A stretch of 56,052 nt of DNA, taken from an uncultured Pelagibacteraceae bacterium (lineage in GTDB: Bacteria; Pseudomonadota; Alphaproteobacteria; Pelagibacterales; Pelagibacteraceae). The position numbers and the translations under genes are program-made. Position 1 is the stretch's first letter; each line of letters begins with the position of its first letter. The stretch covers positions 1 to 56,052 of the forward strand of contig CACOED010000003.1 in NCBI GenBank assembly GCA_902626245.1, written 5' to 3'. This document shows positions 18,240 to 29,210 of the stretch, piece after piece. Under the pieces are notes generated by a model, which made no database searches, was not told the origin of the DNA, and saw nothing but the letters and a program-made list of their open reading frames with translations.

Positions 18240-19544
18240 TTAAATTTCTGATCTAGCCCTTATTCTTTCATAAAATAATCTTGCATGAATACCTAAATTT
18301 AAAAAGGGATTTGGTGGTAACCTATTAGGTTTAATTCTACTATTAATTGTCTCAATTTCATATGAATTTTGATTAGATGCCATTAACGCAATTTGTTCAC
18401 CAAACAAAGTTCCTACACCTATCCCAGAACCATTGTAACACCCAGCAGCATAAATATTTTTATCTATCATTTCAAAAATTTGAGAACTATTTCCGCTTCT
18501 GGAAACTATACCAGACCATGTAGATTTAATAATATCATTTGGTAAATCTGGGAATCTCTTTTTTATACCCATTTTTTGGATGAATGATCTTTTTCTTAAT
18601 TCTGATTTATTCATTTTAAATGGGCTAAGAAGATCTGCAGTATTTCTAATTAAAATCCTTCTATCTTTTGTCATTCTTACTGTTGCGCCCATTGGTCTTA
18701 CTGGTAATACCCCCCACTCTTTTGGTTCACCAATTGACTTATATTCTTCATCAGTCAAGGATCGTGTCATGCTAGCTGTTAAAGTTAAAGGAAAGTTGTA
18801 GCTTTTTTTTATTCCTAAAGATTTTAAAAATCCATTTGTGCAAAAAATAATTTTTTTTGTTTTTACATTCGAATTAGCAAAATTACATAAAATATGATCT
18901 TTATTCTTTTCCCAATTTATGAGAGTTGAGTGCTCATACAATTCAACATTTTCTGGTAAAACATCTATCATCGATCTCACTAATTTTCCTGGATGTAATA
19001 AAATTCCACCTGTAGTGTGAAGGGCAACTTTATAAAATTCAGTTCCTAATAATCTTTTTAAATCACTTTTGAAAAGTAATTTATTATTAAAACCTAGTTT
19101 GTTTAATGTGTTTGAAAATTTTTTTAATATTTTGAAATCTATAACATTTGAAGAAGCAAAAAATTTTCCACATTCATTCCAATCACAATCTACTTGATAG
19201 TTTTTAATGAATCTTTTTACAGATTTTATACCCAATTCATAAATATCTGTTTTTGTTTTGTAGCGTGATAACTCCTTGTTTGTTGTAAAACCATCATTAA
19301 GTGTTGTATCAACTAAGTATCCAGAGTTTCTTGAGCTGGCTCCTTCGCCAGCTCTTTGAGAATCTACAATAATTATTCTTTCTTTTGGAAATAAGTTTGC
19401 TAATTTTCTTGCTGCTGATAGTCCAGTGATGCCAGCACCAACAATTAGGAAATTACAACTAATATCCTTTGAAATAACTTTATAATTTTGTCTCAAATTT
19501 AAATCGTTAATCCAACTGCAACTATTATCATTAAATACAAACAT
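18240..19544 (-). CDS. FAD-dependent oxidoreductase (DAO family)
   Basis: CNFLIVGAGITGLSAARKLANLFP... RAGEGASSRNSGYLVD. Confidence 0.88.
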   Translation of the reverse strand: MFVFNDNSCSWINDLNLRQNYKVISKDISCNFLIVGAGITGLSAARKLANLFPKERIIIVDSQRAGEGASSRNSGYLVDTTLNDGFTTNKELSRYKTKTDIYELGIKSVKRFIKNYQVDCDWNECGKFFASSNVIDFKILKKFSNTLNKLGFNNKLLFKSDLKRLLGTEFYKVALHTTGGILLHPGKLVRSMIDVLPENVELYEHSTLINWEKNKDHILCNFANSNVKTKKIIFCTNGFLKSLGIKKSYNFPLTLTASMTRSLTDEEYKSIGEPKEWGVLPVRPMGATVRMTKDRRILIRNTADLLSPFKMNKSELRKRSFIQKMGIKKRFPDLPNDIIKSTWSGIVSRSGNSSQIFEMIDKNIYAAGCYNGSGIGVGTLFGEQIALMASNQNSYEIETINSRIKPNRLPPNPFLNLGIHARLFYERIRARSEI

Positions 19545-19578
19545 TAAATATTTAAATAATTATATTATTGTTTTAATC

Positions 19579-20877
19579 TTAATTTATATAAACTTTCTTA
19601 AATTTAAAATTTATTTTAAAAACTTTTCCTGAGTCCGTTGTAATATAAATAGTACCGTCATTTGTAAAAAACAAAGTTCCATCCTTCTTTTTTGCAAAAT
19701 GTCTTAATCTCTCACCAAAGTTTAATTTTTCATATCCAATAACCCTATTAAAATCATCCGACAATAAAATAATATATAAAGATTTCTCTCTTAAAGATGT
19801 CGCTAACAAACATCCTTCTCTCTCAAAATAATCTACCATCATTTTTGTACAGTTTGATAAATCTGATATAGCAATAGATGGAGTAAATTGTAATAATGGT
19901 TCGTTAAAGTTTTCTTTTTTATGATTTAACTTATAAGAAGCCTTACCTAAACTTTCATATTTTGTACCATAAGATGCTATAGGCCATCCGTAATTATTAT
20001 TTTTTTTTAATAAATTAATTTCATCTCCTCCTTTTGGTCCATGCTCGGAACTAAAGTATGAATTGTTAATATTTGCTAACCCTTGTGGATTTCTATGTCC
20101 TTTAGTAAATGTTTCTACTTTTATTTTTTCTTTTGAATTCTCTAAAAAACTAATTACATCATCTTTGTTTATGGAAATAATTTTACCATAAAAAGAATTA
20201 TCATTTTGAGCTAAGTCTCTTATTTTATCGGAATTATTTGTTGGTGCGCCAATAGTTAATAAGATATTTTTATTTTTATGGATGCTAGCACCACCAACAC
20301 CATTCAAATGAATTTTTTGATAGTCTGGCAAACAATCTGTTTCGAATATTTCGATTTTTCTTTTAAGATTAATCAAGCTCATATTTTGACATCCTATTTT
20401 TTTTGAACTCATAAATCCATAAGGCTCATTATTAATAAAAAATATTCCTCTTATTCCACCATGCGCATTATGAGAATCGTAAAATCTTGGTAGTTGAAAT
20501 TGTTGTGTCTTATTTTTTGTAATTAAAAAACCATCTCTTGTATATAATTCTAAATATACATCACTATTTTCATTGCTTCCAAAAAATCCTGCTGATCTAT
20601 GTTGAAAATTTGGTGAACCATCAGAATTTATATTATAACCAGAAAAATAATCTACTTCACTATAGTAAATAAGAAATGAGTTGGCGTTTAACATTTTTTC
20701 TGAGGACTCTTTTTTTTCATTTATTTCGATTGTTGGTTCAACTTTATTTTCTGGAAAAATAAATTTTATAAGCCCTACTGGTATTAATCTCACTTTTGCA
20801 ATTTCTGCACTAAATTGAAATGTAATGAAGATGGTAAAAATAACTATAATTAGATATTTTATTATAGACCTAAACAT
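19579..20877 (-). CDS. PQQ-type sugar dehydrogenase-like beta-propeller protein, exported
   Basis: KGHRNPQGLANINNSYFSSEHGPKGGDEINLLKKNNNYGWP signature; N-terminal hydrophobic anchor. Confidence 0.8.
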   Translation of the reverse strand: MFRSIIKYLIIVIFTIFITFQFSAEIAKVRLIPVGLIKFIFPENKVEPTIEINEKKESSEKMLNANSFLIYYSEVDYFSGYNINSDGSPNFQHRSAGFFGSNENSDVYLELYTRDGFLITKNKTQQFQLPRFYDSHNAHGGIRGIFFINNEPYGFMSSKKIGCQNMSLINLKRKIEIFETDCLPDYQKIHLNGVGGASIHKNKNILLTIGAPTNNSDKIRDLAQNDNSFYGKIISINKDDVISFLENSKEKIKVETFTKGHRNPQGLANINNSYFSSEHGPKGGDEINLLKKNNNYGWPIASYGTKYESLGKASYKLNHKKENFNEPLLQFTPSIAISDLSNCTKMMVDYFEREGCLLATSLREKSLYIILLSDDFNRVIGYEKLNFGERLRHFAKKKDGTLFFTNDGTIYITTDSGKVFKINFKFKKVYIN

Positions 20878-20918
20878 TCAGAAATTATTACAATTTTTTT
20901 ATAATTTAATATATTAGT

Positions 20919-22703
20919 TTAATAATCTAAAGAAGGCTGTTTTTTCATATCTTCTTTTTTAATTCCGGCTACTTTTACAGGTTTTTTCATTGCATCTCTT
21001 CTAAATGGTTCACCAAGTTCTTGATTTAGGATTATCTCGATAAAAGTCGTAATTCCTTTTTTTTGATCTTCACAGGATTGTTTAATAGCTTTGGTTGTCT
21101 CTTCCATAGTTTTGACAGTAACTCCTTTTAATCCACATGCATTAGCTACCTTTGCATAACTTAATTCAGGATCCAACTCTGTTCCAACAAAATTATCATC
21201 AAACCAAAGAATTGAGTTTCTTTTTTCTGCACCCCACTGATAATTTCTAAAAATGACCATTGTAATCTTTGGCCATTCTTTTCTAGCACATGAACTCATT
21301 TCATTCATGCTAATACCAAAAGCTCCATCACCTGCAAACCCTATAACAGGTGTATTTGGACATCCAATTTTTGCACCTAGAATTGACGGAAAACCATAAC
21401 CACAAGGACCAAATAAACCTGGTGCTAAATATTTTCTTCCTTTTTCAAATGTTGGATATGCATTTCCAATAGCGCAATTATTACCAATATCAGATGAAAT
21501 TATAACATCCTCAGGCATTCCTGCTTGTATAGCTCTCCATGCTTGTCTTGGGGACATTCTATCACTATCTCTTTCTCTCGCTTCTTTATTCCAAACTGTT
21601 CCTGGATCATCATCTTCATGATCTAAACTTGTTAACGTCTGTAACCAGGCTGATTTAGTTTGGTGTATTAAATTTTTTCTTTCTTCTCTTCCTTTGTCAC
21701 CGGCATTTGACGATAATTTTTCTAAAATTTGTTGAGAAACTAATTTTGCGTCACCACATATTCCAACTGTAACTTTCTTAGTTAATCCAATTCTATCTGA
21801 ATTCATATCTACTTGAATAATTTTTGCATCTTTTGGCCAATAATCTAAGCCATAACCAGGTAATGTTGAAAATGGATTTAGTCTTGTACCTAGAGCAAGA
21901 ACAACATCTGCTTTTGAAATGAGTTGCATAGCTGCTTTTGAACCGTTGTAACCTAAAGGGCCTACAGCCAAAGGGTGGCTTCCTGGAAAGCTATCATTGT
22001 GTTGATAACCACTACAAACTGGAGAATCTAATTTTTCAGCAAGTTTTTTACAATCTTCAATAGCGCCTCCAATGACAACTCCAGCTCCAGATAAAATTAC
22101 TGGAAATTTTGCTTCAGATAACAATTTTGCTGCCTTCATTATTGCGTCCGATCCTCCACCTTGTCTTTCCAATCTTACAATCGGAGGAAGTTCAATATCA
22201 ATAACTTGTGTCCAATAATCTCTAGGAACGTTAATTTGAGCTGGCGCAGAACCTCTAATAGCTTTTTCAATTACTCTATTTAATACTTCAGCCATTCTAG
22301 ACGGGTCTCTAACTTCTTCTTGATAACAAACCATATCCTTAAATAAATTCATTTGCTCTACTTCTTGAAACCCTCCTTGTCCCATAGTTTTGTTTGCGGC
22401 TTGTGGTGTAACTAGAAGTAATGGTGTGTGGTTCCAATAGGCTGTTTTAATAGGAGTCACAAGTCCAGTTATACCAGGACCATTTTGTGCTATAACCATA
22501 GACATTTTACCAGTGGCTCTAGTGTATCCATCGGCTATTAAACCACCGTTAGTTTCGTGTGCAACATCCCAGAAAGTTATACCTGCCTTAGGAAATAAAT
22601 CAGAAATGGGCATAAATGCAGAGCCAATTATTCCAAAGGCATGTTCTATACCATGCATTTGAAGAACTTTTATAAATGCCTCTTCTGTATTCATTTTAGT
22701 CAT
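20919..22703 (-). CDS. xsc: Sulfoacetaldehyde acetyltransferase (ThDP-dependent)
   Basis: MTKMNTEEAFIKVLQMHGIEHAFGIIGSAFMPISDLFPKAGITFWDVAHE...; Xsc-like, located next to suyAB. Confidence 0.88.
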   Translation of the reverse strand: MTKMNTEEAFIKVLQMHGIEHAFGIIGSAFMPISDLFPKAGITFWDVAHETNGGLIADGYTRATGKMSMVIAQNGPGITGLVTPIKTAYWNHTPLLLVTPQAANKTMGQGGFQEVEQMNLFKDMVCYQEEVRDPSRMAEVLNRVIEKAIRGSAPAQINVPRDYWTQVIDIELPPIVRLERQGGGSDAIMKAAKLLSEAKFPVILSGAGVVIGGAIEDCKKLAEKLDSPVCSGYQHNDSFPGSHPLAVGPLGYNGSKAAMQLISKADVVLALGTRLNPFSTLPGYGLDYWPKDAKIIQVDMNSDRIGLTKKVTVGICGDAKLVSQQILEKLSSNAGDKGREERKNLIHQTKSAWLQTLTSLDHEDDDPGTVWNKEARERDSDRMSPRQAWRAIQAGMPEDVIISSDIGNNCAIGNAYPTFEKGRKYLAPGLFGPCGYGFPSILGAKIGCPNTPVIGFAGDGAFGISMNEMSSCARKEWPKITMVIFRNYQWGAEKRNSILWFDDNFVGTELDPELSYAKVANACGLKGVTVKTMEETTKAIKQSCEDQKKGITTFIEIILNQELGEPFRRDAMKKPVKVAGIKKEDMKKQPSLDY

Positions 22704-22793
22704 AGGTATCTTTCTATATATAAATTTTTTATTTGTTTAAGGAGATGATTAATATATAAGATCAAGGAAATTTCAAACAAAGAAATCGTCGCT

Positions 22794-23081
22794 ATGGCTC
22801 AAACAGATATAATTATTCATGATGAAAAAGACAATGTAGGCGTTGTAGTTATTGAAAAAATAACCCCTAATCAAGAATGTAATTGCTGGATTATGGAAAA
22901 TGATAAATCTGTAACAATTCAATCTAAAAATGAGATCCCATTAGGACATAAAATTGCAATGATTGATTTTAAAGAAGGAGATACAATTTTAAAATATGGT
23001 CATGATATTGGAAAAGTTGTCAAAGATATTAAAAAAGGTGAACATGTTCATGTTCATAATGTAAAAACTAAGAAGTGGTAA
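22794..23081 (+). CDS. suyA: (2R)-sulfolactate sulfo-lyase subunit alpha (UxaA N-terminal/SAF-like)
   Basis: [57 protein letters not shown]. Confidence 0.8.
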   Translation: MAQTDIIIHDEKDNVGVVVIEKITPNQECNCWIMENDKSVTIQSKNEIPLGHKIAMIDFKEGDTILKYGHDIGKVVKDIKKGEHVHVHNVKTKKW

Positions 23082-23085
23082 CAAA

Positions 23086-24252
23086 ATGGAAATTCCAAAA
23101 AGTTTTTTAGGATATAAAAGAGAAAATGGAAGAGTAGGTACTAGAAACCATGTAGTAATTTTGCCAGTTGACGATATTTCAAATGCATGTGCAGAAGCTG
23201 TTGCCAACAATATAAAAGGTACTTTTGCAATACCCCATGCATATGGAAGATTACAATTTGGTGCTGACTTAGAATTATTTTTTGACACAATGATAGGAAC
23301 TGGAAAAAATCCAAATGTTGCTGCTTGTGTAGTAATAGGAATTGAACCTAAATGGACAAAAAAAATTGTTGATGCAATTGCAACTACTGGAAAACCAGTA
23401 GAAGGTTTTAGTATTGAAGGCTCTGGTGACATTAAGACAATAATGAATGCATCTAAAAAAGCTCAAGAATTTTCTCAATGGGCTTCTGAAAAACAAAGAG
23501 AGGAATGTCCTTTAAGCGATTTATGGATATCGGTTAAATGCGGGGAGTCTGACACAACATCAGGAATGGCTGCTAACCCAGCTGTTGGAAATTTAATGGA
23601 TAAATTAGAACCATTAGGAGTTCACCTATGTTTTGGTGAAACTTCAGAATTGACTGGTGCTGAAAAAGTTTGTGCTACTAGAGGAGCAACTCCTGAGGCT
23701 CAAAAAAAATTTATGAAGACTTGGAGTGATTATAATGATTTCATCTTAAAAGAGGCAACTAATGATCTTTCAGAAAGTCAACCAACGGCTGGTAATATTG
23801 CAGGTGGATTAACTACTATTGAAGAAAAAGCTTTTGGTAATTTTCAAAAAATTGGTTCAAGAAAATTTATTGACGTTTTAACTCCAGCTGAGGAACCTAA
23901 AAAAGGTCCTGGACTATATTTTATGGATACTTCGTCTGCTGCAGGTGAATGTTTGACTTTACAAGCAGCAGCTGGTTTTAATATTCATTTATTCCCTACA
24001 GGACAAGGAAATATAATTGGAAATGCAATTGAACCTGTAGTTAAATTGACAGGAAACCCAAATACTGCAGAAAATATGAGTGAACATATTGATCTAGATG
24101 TATCAAAAATTTTAAAAAGAGAAATGAATATGGACCAGGCTGGTGATGAACTAATTAAAACAACTATAAGAGCTGCTAGTGGTCGTCTTACATGTGCTGA
24201 AGTATTAGGTCATAAAGAATTTATTATGACAAAACTTTTTAGAAGTGCTTAA
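23086..24252 (+). CDS. suyB: (2R)-sulfolactate sulfo-lyase subunit beta (UxaA family)
   Basis: [37 protein letters not shown]... [18 protein letters not shown]. Confidence 0.82.
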   Translation: MEIPKSFLGYKRENGRVGTRNHVVILPVDDISNACAEAVANNIKGTFAIPHAYGRLQFGADLELFFDTMIGTGKNPNVAACVVIGIEPKWTKKIVDAIATTGKPVEGFSIEGSGDIKTIMNASKKAQEFSQWASEKQREECPLSDLWISVKCGESDTTSGMAANPAVGNLMDKLEPLGVHLCFGETSELTGAEKVCATRGATPEAQKKFMKTWSDYNDFILKEATNDLSESQPTAGNIAGGLTTIEEKAFGNFQKIGSRKFIDVLTPAEEPKKGPGLYFMDTSSAAGECLTLQAAAGFNIHLFPTGQGNIIGNAIEPVVKLTGNPNTAENMSEHIDLDVSKILKREMNMDQAGDELIKTTIRAASGRLTCAEVLGHKEFIMTKLFRSA

Positions 24253-24259
24253 AGATTTA

Positions 24260-25345
24260 CTATTTACTTTTAACAGATTGTATATTTTTTCTTAAATTAG
24301 AAAAAAATCTTCTTATTATTGCAGATCCTACACCTAAAATTAAAGCTAATAAAATTGAAAACATTCCATAAAGAACAGGAACATTAATTGAAATATCTTT
24401 TATAAATTTAGCAAAAGGACTTAATGACTGATTACCGTTATTGTTTACTACTTCTAAAGTTTTTTCTGCAAAAAATGCATCATAAGCTATAGCTATTCCG
24501 ACAAGTAGTAATAAAACTGCCAAAATTGTTTTAAACTCAGAACTATCAAATTTTTCTCCAACTTTTTGTCCAACCTGTACGCCTAATATTGAACCTAAAA
24601 TTAATATCATAACCAACATTAAATCAATTGATCCATAATTAAACGCGTGAAGAACTGTAACAATTGCACTTACAAAAATTGTAACGAATAATGATGTACC
24701 TGGAATAAGCTTTGTTGGCATTCCAATTATATAGATCATTGCAGGCACTAAAATAAATGCACCACCCACACCCATTATTGCAGCTATATATCCTACAACA
24801 AGACCAATAATAATTGGCGTAAAAGCACTTTCATACAATTTAGATTTTTTAAACCTCATTCTAAACGGCAAGCCGTGAATCCAATAATGAGAATGGAGTT
24901 TTTTCTTTACAATAATTTTTCTTCTCGCTCTATCAATTTCAGTAACACCCTGAACAAGCATTATTGTTCCAATTATTGCTAAAATATACATATAAGATAA
25001 TGAAATAACGATGTTAATTTTTCCAATATCTTTAAAATAAGAAAATGTAATTATTCCTAATATAGTTCCTATTGCACCTCCTATAACAATCATAAATCCC
25101 ATTTTATAATCTAAAGTACCTTTTAGATAATGTGTTGTAGAACCTGAAATTGATGTACCTAAAATATTATTTGCTTCATTTGGAACTGCATAAGCTGGGG
25201 GAACACCTAGAAAAATTAAAAAAGGCGTCATTAAAAAACCACCTCCTACACCAAACAAACCTGAAAGAACACCAACTACTAAACTAAGTATAAAAATTAA
25301 AGGAAGATTCACATAAACTTCTGCTATTGGAAGAAAATACTCCAT
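24260..25345 (-). CDS. TauE/SafE-family sulfite/sulfoacetate exporter
   Basis: GVLSGLFGVGGGFLMTPFLIFLGVPPAYAV and AAIMGVGGAFILVPAMIYIIGMPT repeats. Confidence 0.9.
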   Translation of the reverse strand: MEYFLPIAEVYVNLPLIFILSLVVGVLSGLFGVGGGFLMTPFLIFLGVPPAYAVPNEANNILGTSISGSTTHYLKGTLDYKMGFMIVIGGAIGTILGIITFSYFKDIGKINIVISLSYMYILAIIGTIMLVQGVTEIDRARRKIIVKKKLHSHYWIHGLPFRMRFKKSKLYESAFTPIIIGLVVGYIAAIMGVGGAFILVPAMIYIIGMPTKLIPGTSLFVTIFVSAIVTVLHAFNYGSIDLMLVMILILGSILGVQVGQKVGEKFDSSEFKTILAVLLLLVGIAIAYDAFFAEKTLEVVNNNGNQSLSPFAKFIKDISINVPVLYGMFSILLALILGVGSAIIRRFFSNLRKNIQSVKSK

Positions 25346-25387
25346 ATAACTAACTAATCTCCTAAGATATTATTGTCAACTAATAGA

Positions 25388-25534
25388 TTAAATATTAAAA
25401 AAAGTTCCAAGAAGAATTAGTCCCCAATACGCCGCTAATCCAAAATAAATTGCTGATTTTGTATTGATAAATGATTGAAAACTAGGAAGCTGCTTAACAT
25501 ATGTTTTAATATTTTTTTGAAAATAGTTAAGCAT
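25388..25534 (-). CDS. Small membrane protein (48 aa), not in the ORF track
   Basis: MLNYFQKNIKTYVKQLPSFQSFINTKSAIYFGLAAYWGLILLGTFFNI*. Confidence 0.5.
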   Translation of the reverse strand: MLNYFQKNIKTYVKQLPSFQSFINTKSAIYFGLAAYWGLILLGTFFNI

Positions 25535-25601
25535 ACGCAGGAATTACACCTGGTTAAGAAATTTTGCAAGTATATTTTAAGAAATATTTAAAAAAATTTT
25601 T

Positions 25602-25952
25602 TTAAAATATTGTAGCTCCAAAAACTTTTATGAGACCACCTTCTTCTCCCAAAACTAGCCGACCTAGAAATTCTCCTGGTATCTTCGAACTAGTCTGTTT
25701 ATATAAAATTGTTACATGCTGTCCTCTTTTGAGACATCCAAATGCTTTGCAGCCTTCGTTTAGTGAAGATATAAGGTCATTGCTAGCCCATTGTTTACCA
25801 AGTTCTACTTCATTAGCTCCATAAAGCATCTGTGATGAAAAATCTCTAGTAAAACCACCGTAGTCTTTTATATTTGAAGACTTAACCAAGTTTGTCCATA
25901 TTGGTTCAGCAATTTTAATTATTTCCTCATCTGGCTTATCTAAAAGGCTCAT
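25602..25952 (-). CDS. Conserved-looking small protein adjacent to aprA (116 aa)
   Basis: ORF MSLLDKPDEEIIKIAEPIWTNLVKSSNIKDYGGF...; 8 nt downstream of aprA. Confidence 0.65.
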   Translation of the reverse strand: MSLLDKPDEEIIKIAEPIWTNLVKSSNIKDYGGFTRDFSSQMLYGANEVELGKQWASNDLISSLNEGCKAFGCLKRGQHVTILYKQTSSKIPGEFLGRLVLGEEGGLIKVFGATIF

Positions 25953-25960
25953 TAATAAAC

Positions 25961-27817
25961 TTATGAAGCTTCTTTCTTCTCTTTTTCGTCAACAATATGA
26001 TAAACTGGTGCCTTCTCCATGGTGAACTTTCCAGTCTTTGGGTCTCTTCTTGATAAAGTTAAACAATGCCAATTTTCATCATCAAGTTTCATATAATCGC
26101 CTCTGTAATAATATCCTGGCCAACGTGTTTCTTGTCTAAATAGAGTGTGTTCGGTTACACATTGAGATGTAAGTGTTCTGTGTTTTAACTCCCAAGCCCT
26201 CATAAGTTGATGATAATCTTCAGCACCAACCTTCTCGAGGTCCTCTTGCAACCATTCTAACAACTCTAGTCCTTTTTTAAGAGTATTTTCATTGGTCATG
26301 TAATTATATGATATCCCTCCAACGTACTCATCCATAATTTTTTGTAGACGTTGAAGACCTTGAATTGGAGATATATAGCTTGGAGAAACTGTTCCGCCAG
26401 TAATTTCGTTTCTTCCGACAGTATAATTTTCTAAGGGTTTAAATATAATCTCCTTGAAATTTTCACACTGTTTATCACTTATTTTTATATCCTTTGCTTT
26501 CTCTTCTTCTATATATTTAACGGCCGCTTTTGCTGCTAATCGTCCTTCAGTAAATGATCCAGATGAAAATTTATGTGCACTTCCTCCAACTGTATCTCCA
26601 GCACCAAATAAACCTTCTACAGTTGTCATTCTGTTATATCCCCAAAAATACTCTGGGGGAGCAATATCTTCTGGTCCACTAACCCATGCTCCAGAACAAG
26701 TTGCATGAGAACCCATAACGTAAGGTTCAGATGTAGTTAATTCAGGATTTGTATATTTTGGATCAATATTTTGAGAAGCCCAAACTACAGCTTGACCAAC
26801 AGTCATACCCAAGAAATTTTCCCATCCAACTGTTTCTAAATGAGGATCTTGAAACGCTTCTTTTGTAACCATATGAATTGGTCCACCACCTGCCATAACT
26901 TCTTGAATAAAAGCATGATTACGTAAGCATGTTGGCGTTGGATGATGATCTATATATTCTCCAACTAATTCTTTTGTCTTCTCATACCATTTTTTTTCAT
27001 AATTCTCACCATTTGCATTTTGGGTATAAGTTTTTAAATGTAAAAAATAAGCTCCTACAGGACCATAACCATCTTTAAACCTACATAGAACAATTCTATT
27101 TTCCATTTGAGTCATTTTTGCTCCAGCTTCAATTGGAAGAGCGTAAGCTGATCCGTTACTCCAAGGAGCATACCAAGTTCTTCCCATTCCTTCACCAACA
27201 GCTCTAGGTTTAAAAATGTGCGATGCACCACCAGCTGCAACTATTACAGTTTTTGCTCTGAAGACATAATAGTCTCCAGTTCTCATATTAAATCCTACGG
27301 CTCCGCCTACTCTATTTTCTTTTTCTTCATCCATAAGCAGATGAGTAATCATAATCCTGTTGTAAATTTTATCTGCAGATTTTTTTGCTGCTTCAGCTAC
27401 TATTGGTTTATAACTTTCACCATGAATCATTATTTGCCATTTACCTTCTCGTTGGTAACGGCCAGTTTCTTTATTCTTCATCATTGGCAAGCCCCACTCA
27501 TCAAACATATGCACTGTTGAATCTACATGACGTGCCATATCATAACCAAGATCTTCTCTAACTAAGCCCATAAGATCATTTCTTGCGTATCGAACATGAT
27601 CCTCAGGTTGATTTTCTCCCCATTGCATTCCCATATAACAGTTAATTGCATATAGACCTTGTGCTACAGCACCACTTCTGTCTATATTTGCCTTTTCTAC
27701 ACAGATAATTTTTAAATTTCTTCCCCAGTGTCTTGCTTCGAAAGTTGCACCTGTTCCGGCCATACCTCCACCTACTACAAGAATATCGCAGTCTTCAACT
27801 ATAGTTTTTCTAGCCAT
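25961..27817 (-). CDS. aprA: Adenylylsulfate reductase subunit alpha
   Basis: CDILVVGGGMAGTGATFEARHWG... NCYMGMQWGENQPEDHVRYARNDLMGLVREDL. Confidence 0.96.
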   Translation of the reverse strand: MARKTIVEDCDILVVGGGMAGTGATFEARHWGRNLKIICVEKANIDRSGAVAQGLYAINCYMGMQWGENQPEDHVRYARNDLMGLVREDLGYDMARHVDSTVHMFDEWGLPMMKNKETGRYQREGKWQIMIHGESYKPIVAEAAKKSADKIYNRIMITHLLMDEEKENRVGGAVGFNMRTGDYYVFRAKTVIVAAGGASHIFKPRAVGEGMGRTWYAPWSNGSAYALPIEAGAKMTQMENRIVLCRFKDGYGPVGAYFLHLKTYTQNANGENYEKKWYEKTKELVGEYIDHHPTPTCLRNHAFIQEVMAGGGPIHMVTKEAFQDPHLETVGWENFLGMTVGQAVVWASQNIDPKYTNPELTTSEPYVMGSHATCSGAWVSGPEDIAPPEYFWGYNRMTTVEGLFGAGDTVGGSAHKFSSGSFTEGRLAAKAAVKYIEEEKAKDIKISDKQCENFKEIIFKPLENYTVGRNEITGGTVSPSYISPIQGLQRLQKIMDEYVGGISYNYMTNENTLKKGLELLEWLQEDLEKVGAEDYHQLMRAWELKHRTLTSQCVTEHTLFRQETRWPGYYYRGDYMKLDDENWHCLTLSRRDPKTGKFTMEKAPVYHIVDEKEKKEAS

Positions 27818-28287
27818 TAATAATAAACACCTTTTTTAAACGCACTTTTTTCGACTTTAGGAAGTTCTTTATTAGTATTTAAACCTTCAGGCTCTGAATA
27901 AAGAATTTGTGAATTTATTTCTCCTTGGTTCGGTTTGTCTCCATCTGCAAGTTTTGGAATAAATTTTCCCCAAGGTTTTGTTGTTATTGGAGATACAAAA
28001 TCTTTTACTGTTCCATTTCTAAATTTTATCTTCCACGAGATTGTTCCTTTTTCCTCTTCTCTTCTTACTCTCACGCTATGACCCATAGGAGCAAAGTCTG
28101 CATAACCACGAACATCAATTGCATGGTTAGGACATGCTTTAACACATGAATAACATTCCCAGCAAAAGTTTGGTTCTATATTTTTTGCACGTCTAATAGT
28201 TTCATCTATGTGCATAATATCAGAGGGACAAATATCTACACAGTGGCCACAACCATCACAACGAGTCATGTATACAAAAGTTGACAT
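27817..28287 (-). CDS. aprB: Adenylylsulfate reductase subunit beta (ferredoxin-like)
   Basis: MSTFVYMTRCDGCGHCVDICPSDIMHID... CWECYSCVKACPNHAIDVRGYADFAPMG. Confidence 0.96.
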   Translation of the reverse strand: MSTFVYMTRCDGCGHCVDICPSDIMHIDETIRRAKNIEPNFCWECYSCVKACPNHAIDVRGYADFAPMGHSVRVRREEEKGTISWKIKFRNGTVKDFVSPITTKPWGKFIPKLADGDKPNQGEINSQILYSEPEGLNTNKELPKVEKSAFKKGVYY

Positions 28288-28315
28288 AATTTATTTTATT
28301 CCTTTCAAAATCATA

Positions 28316-29116
28316 TTAATAATGTTTTGGATTCTCTCTGCTTATACCTAATCCAAATTGTTTTGGGGCATCTGCTTCGGGTGGCAAATTGTCTCTGGAC
28401 CCGTCTGCTTCTGCTAAATTTTTTTGTATCGCTGCTCCTGGTTTATAAAACATATGTGCAAATTTAGACCAATATACTCCTCCAAATAAAACTAGATTTG
28501 AAATAATAAATAAAACTAAAAATACTTTATCATCCCATCTATCGTTTAAATTTAATGATTGTAAATAAGACCAAATTAAACCTGTTAAAGATGATGCTAC
28601 AAGAGCAAGAACAAATAAATCAGCTTTAATAATTCTATACCAAGGTTGAGCCTCTGAATAAACATCCACTCTTAAAAAAAACCAAAACCATCCTCCCCCT
28701 ACAACTGTCATGATAGCACCAACATGCCAAATGATAGGCCAAAAAGACGGTGTATCTGAAGAAGGACTTGAGTAACAAAAAATCATTATTGCTGATCCTA
28801 CCCAGAATAAAATTGTTCCATACATCCCAAGCAAATGAGCCGCTCTTCTTTTGCCAGCTCCAAGTTCAGAAGTAGTAGCTATATCACTAACTATTGTTTT
28901 TGAAATTACAGATATTCTTTCCCCTGTGCTTAAAGTTTTTGTTGCTGATAGTTTTGCTTTTTTTGCATTTTCAAAAAAATATTTAACATTTTTTTTATGT
29001 ATAATATCTACAAGGGTACCTACAACAATTAGAACAACCATTAATACAACAAAAGACTGCATAAATAATGGAGATACAGTTTCAGCTAATATTGCAAATG
29101 GATTAACAGATAGCAT
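28316..29116 (-). CDS. aprM: Adenylylsulfate reductase-associated membrane protein
   Basis: Multi-TM protein upstream of aprB in the same operon: MLSVNPFAILAETVSPLFMQSFVVLMVVL... Confidence 0.85.
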   Translation of the reverse strand: MLSVNPFAILAETVSPLFMQSFVVLMVVLIVVGTLVDIIHKKNVKYFFENAKKAKLSATKTLSTGERISVISKTIVSDIATTSELGAGKRRAAHLLGMYGTILFWVGSAIMIFCYSSPSSDTPSFWPIIWHVGAIMTVVGGGWFWFFLRVDVYSEAQPWYRIIKADLFVLALVASSLTGLIWSYLQSLNLNDRWDDKVFLVLFIISNLVLFGGVYWSKFAHMFYKPGAAIQKNLAEADGSRDNLPPEADAPKQFGLGISRENPKHY

Positions 29117-29210
29117 ATGATTTTTCCCTTTCGAATAAAGTATTTAGTATAGTTAACAAAATAGATCAACCTTGGATTATGGTCATTTAGTATCGTTAAT
29201 ATATGAAAAT

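Noticed and set aside
22989-23496. Reverse-strand ORFs inside suyAB
   Set aside because: Opposite-strand ORFs over well-recognised SuyA/SuyB coding sequence.
27218-27520. Plus-strand ORF inside aprA
   Set aside because: Shadow ORF on the antisense of conserved AprA.
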